Assembly: GCA_001599755.1 (NCBI GenBank) | Contig: BCHX01000003.1 | Span: 992,001-1,056,000 of the forward strand | DNA length: 64,000 nucleotides | From: Gliomastix tumulicola | Taxonomy: Eukaryota; Ascomycota; Sordariomycetes; Hypocreales; Bionectriaceae | Direction: 5' to 3' | Shown: positions 57,225 to 64,000 of the stretch, piece after piece | How positions within the stretch are numbered: the stretch's first letter is position 1 | Layout: the number at the start of each line of letters is the position of its first letter | The notes under the pieces: model-generated | Seen by the model: the letters and a program-made list of their open reading frames with translations, nothing else | Databases searched by the model: none | Told to the model about the DNA's origin: nothing | Program-made: the position numbers and the translations under genes

Positions 57225-58190
57225 AGATAGGAAAAGTCGTGCAGGCAGTACAAATGCAACGACAAGGTCGCTCACCAACAACATCAGCGAGATCTTTTTC
57301 ACAATAATATCAATTCCCTTCCAATGACTTCAACACTAAGCAACCACGACAAGGCTTGTCGACTCTACCCTACCAGGGGCAAGGTACGCCAGTGCTCTGA
57401 ACAAGCCGCAGCTTCTTCGATTTGCCGCCACGCTAGCGCAAGAACGAGGAAGCACAACTTTGACGGCGTGCAGAAGTAGGATAAGTAAATAGCTTGTGCT
57501 TGGAACCAGGAGCCAGGATAGGTTTCGAAAGCTGCGCGCTTTGACGGCACGCACCTCAAGGACGTCGGAACAGTGAAGAAGACATCCGAACGCTGTAGAT
57601 AGAGCTCCTTTGAAATCCATTCGGCCGTCGAGGGACAGTCTTCAACAAGAAGGGTGATGAAACAAACAAAGGGGGCTGTGGAAAAGAACTCACCATCGGC
57701 CTTTGATCTCACAGTATTAGGCCATCTGCACAACCGTCAAACAGGACAATGGTCTCAGTTCTGAACGACGTGTTGTCCTAACAATGCATTGTTCATTCAA
57801 GATAGGACTGAGGCCATGGCTGTGGAGAACTCAGCAACGAACTCATCGTTTTCACTCACTCTCTCAGCGTGATCGAGACAGCAGACAACACCCTGCAAGG
57901 ACAACAATGGTGATGCAGAAGCAAAGACAACGCTCTCTCACGTATTCGGCATACAATGGACGGCTCTCAGCACAACGCGGCCATGGCCTCGATAAGTAGC
58001 CTATATATACCGGCGGAAGCCAGAACTCAGTCGGCAGCATGCCGCTGCTATACGCATTCGATGCTCAACACTTTCAGCATACGCAGGCAATTCATCATCT
58101 CCCTTCAAGCGGCATATAAGATACACCCGCTCACTTCAAGTGAGATAGAAGCCCGCGTATTACACATATATACTCTCAAGAACAAACACG
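57225..58190. promoter_or_regulatory. MTR10 3' flank and promoter of the cysteine-rich gene
   Basis: 966 bp with no supported gene. Two TATA-like elements (58001-58010 and about 58112-58120) lie 70-190 bp upstream of the next ATG. An 80-codon open frame at 57956-58198 starts upstream and runs over the ATG at 58191 in another frame; it matters only if transcripts start early enough. Confidence 0.55.
58001..58010 (+). promoter_or_regulatory. Possible TATA box of the cysteine-rich gene
   Basis: CTATATATAC 181-190 bp upstream of the ATG. A second weaker candidate, CATATAAG, lies about 70 bp upstream of the ATG. Confidence 0.4.
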
Positions 58191-61100
58191 ATGCCTAGAG
58201 CAAAAGAAGCAGTCGGGACCAACCGGTCTGTCTGCAACTTCTGCAAAGAGCCCAACGGTATGCTCACAAGCGACGGTGGGCGAATCAAATGCAACCATGA
58301 AAAAATAGAGGGGTTGAACGCAAGGTTTGAGTGCCAGGTGTGCTCGGACTGGCGATCTCTTAACCTCGCTACAAGATGGGAGCATAAATGCACATTTCCT
58401 CGTCAGGGTACGGCGATGTGGGAGCGGTACGGAAGAGGTACGCCCCAGACTTACGATCCCATCCGGTGCCAACGGTGCATCGAGCTTGGGAACAAGTATT
58501 GCGACGTCGACCCCTACCTCAACATGGCATGCTCATACTGCAAGTTAAGTAAGCCAGATAAGGGTGAAAAGGGTAAAAAGGGCAAAAAGGGTGAGGAAAT
58601 CGCAACCTGCAAGCTACCGAATCTGCCCGACCGGCAGCTGAGAGTCAGGGCCAAGGTGCAAGGCCCTGTGTCCAAGTGGTTTCGCCATGCGTGTCCGAAC
58701 TGCGAGACCATAGCCAACAAAGACATTCAAAGGCTACGGAGAAAGATGGAGGCGGGAGCTAATTGGAAAGATGACGATAATCATCCCGACGACAATAATC
58801 CGAATGCTGTGGGCTGCAGCTGGCTTGAGAGGAGGGGTGCCCCCGAGGAGGATTGCAGACAGTGCAAGGCGGCTGGACACAGATGCAAAGTCATGCCTAC
58901 TGTCCAGGCGCCTGACCAGACGCCCAATACCGCCTCCTGGAGGCTCGAGGAATCGGAGGGCACGCAGGCGAGACTCCACTTGAGACATGTATTCCAGGCA
59001 GGCGAAGTGGCGCGCAAGATATGCAAGACGTGCATGGACAACGAGACGCACTGCAACATTTACACCGATGGCAACGGCATCTTCGAGGCCTGCCAGCGGT
59101 GCATCGAGCAGGGCATTGACTGCGTCGACGCGGAGAATTCGTGGCCCATGGGATCGCTGGCCAAGGTCGGCTTCTGCGAGTACGGCGCCTTCATGAAGTG
59201 CCAGACGTGCCATGAGAAGGGGCGCAACTGTGACCGGCAGACGCCTTGCGACTCGTGCTGGAAGAACGATGAGAAGGTGCCATGCAGGCCAGTGCCGGGA
59301 GACACTGTCGACAATGACAAGAACAGAAACAATGACGACGACGGCAATGCCAACGATGACAATGCCGACAATGACAACGCCGACAATGAAGACGATGGAA
59401 GCAATAATAAGAAGAGCAAGAAAACGAACAAGAAGAAAGCGACGAAGAAGAAAGAGACGAAGAAGAAGACGTACAGGAACTGCTTCCCGGACCGACTCAA
59501 CCCTCCGCCCGGGCCGCTCTACTATCTCGCGATGGGCTACGGTCCCGGCGGCGTCAATGATGTCAAGACCGGTGACAATCTTGAGGACTGGGTCGGCCCG
59601 CTGGATATCAAGTTTGCCCACATGCCGGAGGACGGCAACAGGCTCTTCATAGCCAAGTTCTTTGCCGGGAAAGCCCTCTCAGAGCGCAAGGGGGTTGACA
59701 AGACGAAGCCGCTTCCTCCCGGCGAAGCGCCTTCCATGAATTTCAAGCCGGCATGGGCACTCACAGTCGAGGATATTCGGCAGATGATACTGTCCAAGTG
59801 GCCTGATGCGAAGCCTCCGAACCAGTGGCGACTGGAGGCGCCGGAGGAGCACCGAGCTGCTCCGAAGGTTCCTAAGCAGAGAAAGAAGCCGAAGGCAGCT
59901 GTGGCACACGATGGTGAAGCTGCCAACGTTTCTAGTCAAGAATCATACACCGCCTATGAAGAGGGGACGCCTCCGCAGGTGCAGACGGATATGGCCTTGC
60001 CGTTGCCAGATCCGACGAAGAAGATATGGGTGAGGGTGCGGAAGATGCGGCCCAAACGCTCGACCAAAGCGGCTGGGGCTTCTCAAGCGCAGCCTCAGGC
60101 TCCCACAGAACCGCTTCAGCAACCTTCACAGGGCCAGCAGACACCACCTCAACCACCGCAGCCTGCTCAGGAGCAAGTATCGAGACCGACCGTAACGGGT
60201 AGCGACGCGCCTCCTAATGCTTCCGCGATGTCTACAGGGAATCAGCTGCCGGCGTCGCGGCAGCTATTGCCACCTGCTCTAGCTCAGCTACCTTCACCGC
60301 CAAGGTTGCCTACCGCGGAAGCTCTGCGTGATCCCAACGCGTTTCTAGCTCAATACGAAGACTTCAAACAACAGTACGATCGCTACATACAGCAGCATCG
60401 AGAGTACAAACAAGGCTACTCGAAGTGGCGCGGAGAGCAGCGGGAGTTACAGATGTACCAGACTGATCAGGGGTCACTGCCTGCACCAGAGGAACAGCAC
60501 TTCAACAACCATCAGCTTAACCACGGGGTGATCTCTGAGGCCCAGCTGACTCAGTTCAATGTGCAGCCTCAGCAACAGTTTGGATTTCCTTTCACCAATG
60601 CACCTCAGCTGGTCCATCAGTACCCCGGATACTTGCCTAACTTCTATCCCGGCTACTTTTACCAGCAGCAAGACTACGGAGAGGTCGGTACCGGCTTCAC
60701 GTGTGCTTTTGATCCGCCGCTGCCGCTGCCGCAGCCTGGCGAGGAAGGCGTAACTCCAGCCCTAGAAACCCCAGAGCAGACGGACGTGACCAGGGAATTC
60801 GACGAATTTCTCAGCGGCGCAAAGCTGATCTCACCACCTCAGTTGCCGCAACAGCAGCAGTCTGGGCAACTGCTTCAGCCAACTGCCTTCACGTCCGCAG
60901 CCGAAGCACCAAACTCTCTCCTCACCCGGCTCGCGAGCATGAAGTATCAGCGCACCTCCGGATGGTTCGTAGAACGTGAAATAATCTCTTGGGGTGAGAC
61001 TGCGTGGGTACCCAAGTTTTTTGCCCGTCCACCGAATGCCAAGGCCGCCTCCTCCTGGATCAAGGAGCCCAGCAGCGACAGGAAGACCTTCTTGAAGACG

Positions 61101-61461
61101 GAGTTCTTCGTCGTCTGGGATACCCACGAGGTGTGTCAGATGATCCGGGATCCGGCCAGCGGGAAGATGAGAGGCAAGGGCACGGGACTGTGCCTCTTAA
61201 CTGAGGAGGAAGGGAAGGCACAGGACGAGGCAGCAGAGAGCGGCACTTTGGTACCCCGATTCAGTAGCCAACGTCGCCTAACGATGGAGCAGTTGGAGTC
61301 GGCGCGAAAGGCGCTGAGCTCAAATGGCTCCTCCCCTGATCGGGACGGTGCCTCTGCCAACATCACACCCACACCCACACCCACACCCATCGCACCCGGT
61401 CTGCTAGATCCGAGGCTGACAGAAGAGACTCCTCAGGCCCTCCAGGCCCAATACATCGAGC

Positions 61462-61503
<42 letters not shown>

Positions 61504-61715
61504 CCGGAGAATCAGGTGAAGCCCGAGACGCGCCGGCTCAGATTGATGGTGCCCAGAGCCGCAAAAGCTCCCACGAGCAGTCGCAGGGGAGCGACGGTAT
61601 GAGCTCTCTCTTCGGCGGCTCCGGCCCTTCTGGTAGTGACAAGTCGACGGGTGCGTCACCGGAGAAGATGAGCACGACTGGCGACGGTCTAGCTCTACCG
61701 AGGCGTCTGTCGTAA
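58191..61715 (+). CDS. Cysteine-rich protein with five putative Zn2Cys6-like modules and a polyQ tract
   Basis: Single exon, 1174 residues. Residues 15-365 hold 31 cysteines; 30 can be grouped as five modules of C-x2-C-xn-C-xm-C-x2-C-xn-C (15-67, 93-140, 168-232, 278-311, 337-365). The last two have spacings C-x2-C-x6-C-x12-C-x2-C-x6-C and C-x2-C-x6-C-x5-C-x2-C-x8-C, as in fungal binuclear zinc clusters. Then an Asn/Asp-rich run (about 370-405), a Lys-rich, possibly nuclear-localising run (407-427), a folded-looking segment with GPLYYLAMGYGPGG (about 430-560), a Pro/Gln-rich disordered region (600-910), a Trp/Phe-rich segment (about 913-1043) and Q13. It could be a nuclear regulator or structural zinc protein. 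I know no named homologue. Confidence 0.8.
61365..61388 (+). repeat. ACACCC hexanucleotide repeat (Thr-Pro codons)
   Basis: Four in-frame units encode Thr-Pro repeats near the C-terminus of the cysteine-rich protein. Confidence 0.85.
61464..61502 (+). repeat. Pure CAG trinucleotide repeat, 13 units
   Basis: Thirteen uninterrupted CAG codons encode Q13. Absence of any CAA makes it prone to length change. Confidence 0.95.
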
Positions 61716-63011
61716 AGTAACGTAGCCTATAGTACCTAGCCCGTGTCAGTCTGTGGCACAAGCTAAGGAGAGACAAGATGCCAACAGCGAGGTCTTTACC
61801 CCCTGCTTGTTCTTGGTCTCAACCCTCCTCTGCAAGTAGCCAACTGGATAGTGTTTGTTCGTGCAACCAACCACCGGCAGTTGTCATAGTGACAAGTCAT
61901 CGTCGCACAAGAATGAAGACAAGACTGTGTAGGCATCACATGATCCGATCAGCGCAACGAAGCAAAAGCAAAGCCATTACCAGTTAAAAATTCGATTATG
62001 GAGAGGGGTACGTAGGTATGGTAGTAGAGACAACAGAAACCGCAGACAGACAGACAGATATGTAAACCAGAATATCAGACAATGGAGAAAAAAAGGAAAA
62101 AGAAACAACAGACATGACGAGTGAAAGAAGAAAAGGCGGGATGGGAAGGGGGGCAAGAGCAAGAAAAAGTAAAACCTGTTCCCTCGTCCATCTCATCAGA
62201 GGCAAGATTGCGAGTGTCAGTCAAATTCCGCGTCCATGGTATTGGAATCAAGTAGTAGTGTCATATGGTCTTAAAGAGCCTCCCCCGTCCCCATCCACTT
62301 CTTCCCACGTTCCCTCCCTCTCGCCCCTTTTCATTCTGTCCGCCCTCATCTCGTCAGAAACCCTCTTTAAGTTGTTCTTAAGAACCGACACAGTTAAATA
62401 TCTTCCTCGCTTAGCCTGCTCGCGCTCTTCAGTTCTTCTTGAAAAGAAAAAAGGGTTGGTGATGCAAATACAATTGTGTAAAAAGAAAAGAACCCTTTCA
62501 TCTGGAGCCCAGCCTTCGCCAGAGAACAAGGAAAATAAGTGGAAAAGGAAAGAAAAAAGGAAAAAAAGAAAAGAAGACAAAGAGGCATGTGCATGCAAAT
62601 CCTGGGGATGCGGGGGGAGAGGGGAAATGGGGAACAAGAAAGACACACTGCGTTTGTTTGGTCGGTTCACATCGCTTCTCATCAGATCGCCGGCTCAAAA
62701 ATGCACTGAATGCAGCTCGCTTCCAGTGTGCATGCCAGCAGCGGGGTATGGTGTATGTGTGTCTGTGTGCAAAGGTCCAAAAACACATGCCTCCCATAAC
62801 GAACTCCTTCATGTCATGAAAGCGAGGGCAATGATAAAAGTAGTGAGGGGGGGTCTCATGCGTGCTGCGTGACACGGCAGGTTGGCGAGGCTCTCGCAAA
62901 ATGTCGCTGCTTTTTTCGTATTTTTCATTTTTTGGTCATGTTCCATTGACGGACATGGGGGAGAAGGGACTCTCGCACCAGAGTGTGTCGCTCGATATGG
63001 ACGGGCGTCCA
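61716..63011. other. Tail-to-tail interval between the cysteine-rich gene and ras1
   Basis: 1.3 kb carrying both 3' flanks. CAGA repeats lie at 62044-62058. Around 62530-62585 the plus strand is A/G-only, so a ras1 3' UTR reaching this far would carry a long pyrimidine tract. No coding gene is supported. Confidence 0.5.
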
Positions 63012-63914
63012 TTACATGATGACACACTTGGAGCAGCAGCCAGCCTCCTGCTCGCCGCCGTCCATGTCCATGGGCTTAGGGGGGCCGTTGAGGCCAGAGA
63101 CGCCGCCGCTGCCGGTAGAGTAGCCCTGCATCTCGCGGTTGTATCTCCGGATCTCGCGAACGATGTCGTAGAAGGCCTTCTCGACATTCAGACGCGACTT
63201 GGCCGACGTCTCGATGAACTTGCAGCCGAAGGAACGGGCAAGAGCCTCGCCCTCTGTAGCACAAACACGTTAGTCTGACCATGTCGAGCTACTAGATTGA
63301 CGAGAAGTAAGCATCAAGACGTACCTTGCCTGGACACCTCGCGCTCGCCCTCCAGATCGCACTTGTTTCCAACAACGACCATGGGGAAGTAGTCCTTGTC
63401 CTTGACTCGTAGGATCTGCTGCTGGAAGGTGGTGATCTCCTCGAAGCTCTGGCGGGATGTGATGGAGTAGACGAGCAGGAAGCCCTCGCCCGTCCTCATG
63501 TACTGCTCGCGCATGGCGCTGTACTCCTCCTGGCCAGCGGTGTCGAGAACGTCAAGGAGAGCCGTCTCATCGTCGATGTCGCACTGCTTGCGGTACGAGT
63601 CTGTTATTGTTTTACCACGCTTGTCAGCCATCACGGGTCCCCATCGCACAAAAGACTTGTCTCCTCCTCCTCCCACCGGCGCCAATGCCAACTCCCGATT
63701 CTCTCCAGGGGCTGTCCGGGGGGCGCGCTGAAACATCCGTTGAGGGTAGAAGGGGGCATGCATGTTGTGCCTGCGGAAGCGAGGGCGGCGGCAACGAACC
63801 TTCGATGGTCGGATCATACTCGTCGACGAAATGGGCCTGGATCAATTGGATCGTCAGGCATGACTTTCCGACACCACCTCCTCCGACGACGACGAGCTTG
63901 TACTCTCGCAGAAA
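63012..63914 (-). CDS. ras1: Ras GTPase, Ras1 type, 5' exon missing at window edge
   Basis: Visible coding exons 63800-63914, 63325-63600 and 63012-63253, with introns of 199 and 71 bp, give 210 residues. An acceptor (TTTTCCACAG, preceded by GCTAAC) sits at 63915 upward, so the short first exon with the ATG lies past the right edge. Ras elements: FLREYKLVVVGGGGVGKS (P-loop), YDPTIEDSYRK (switch I), DTAGQEEYSAM (switch II, catalytic Gln kept), VGNKCD and ETSAK for guanine recognition. The hypervariable tail is Gly/Ser-rich and ends in CCSKCVIM, a CaaX farnesylation box with upstream palmitoylatable cysteines. It is the Ras1 group rather than the YKLVVLGDGGVGKTA (Ras2) group. In such fungi it acts in morphogenesis, MAPK and cAMP signalling. 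Confidence 0.95.
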
Positions 63915-64000
63915 CTGTGGAAAAGAAGGACGTTAGCCATGGACAGGAGCAGCGCCCGAACGAGAGGGGAGCAGGTTCGGATAGCAGGAAACCACGGAGG

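Noticed and set aside
63315..63817. Longer ORF reading the 199-bp ras1 intron as coding sequence
   Set aside because: Its frame differs from the upstream P-loop exon; splicing G|GTTCG to AACAG|AC restores the invariant switch I sequence DPTIEDSYRK.

Overview
This window looks like a gene-dense nuclear segment from a filamentous ascomycete, most probably a Sordariomycete (Pezizomycotina). The support is: mostly single-copy fungal housekeeping genes; short spliceosomal introns (about 45-130 bp, one of 199 bp) with GTRNGT/YAG ends; CT-rich leaders; GC-rich coding DNA; and proteins of Pezizomycotina type (Pim1-type Lon, Ole1-type desaturase fused to cytochrome b5, Ras1-type GTPase ending in CVIM). 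I see no rRNA, tRNA, transposon or CRISPR. Species is not resolvable from the sequence alone.

Layout. 0-4 kb: a truncated membrane-anchored protein of unknown function, a small cysteine-free secreted protein and a 70-residue conserved-looking small protein, all on the minus strand. 5.8-8.6 kb: a divergent pair, cyclin-L-like (-) and the nucleoporin/SEA-complex protein Seh1 (+). 9.5-11 kb: delta-9 fatty acid desaturase (-). 13.2-16.8 kb: a large kinase-like protein with a disordered acidic tail (-). 19.4-25.3 kb: mitochondrial Lon protease Pim1 (-), a small charged protein (+) and Rrg7, a mitochondrial protein with a nuclease-like domain (-). 25.8-33.4 kb: the 2532-residue Tao3/Pag1/Furry morphogenesis scaffold (-). 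35.8-38 kb: NADPH-cytochrome P450 reductase (+). 41.4-43.4 kb: a seven-exon RRM protein of MSSP/RBMS type with a long, probably spliced leader (+). 43.8-48.5 kb: divergent RIO2 kinase (-) and proteasome subunit RPN1 (+). 48.8-51.9 kb: an OPT-family oligopeptide transporter (-), divergent from 5-formyltetrahydrofolate cyclo-ligase (+, 52.6-53.4 kb). 54-57.2 kb: the importin-beta-like receptor Mtr10 (+). 58.2-61.7 kb: a 1174-residue cysteine-rich, polyQ protein (+). 63-64 kb: a Ras GTPase whose first exon lies beyond the right edge (-).

The genes do not form a pathway cluster. Loose themes are polarity and growth (Tao3, Ras), lipid and P450 redox chemistry (desaturase, reductase), mitochondrial upkeep (Pim1, Rrg7) and protein/RNA turnover (RPN1, RIO2). 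Introns were placed by eye from splice signals; every multi-exon model quoted here was checked to give a length divisible by three.

The most unusual object is the cysteine-rich protein at 58.2-61.7 kb. Its first 365 residues can be read as five consecutive six-cysteine modules, the last two with spacing of fungal Zn2Cys6 clusters, followed by two further unrecognised domains. Most fungal regulators carry only one such cluster.
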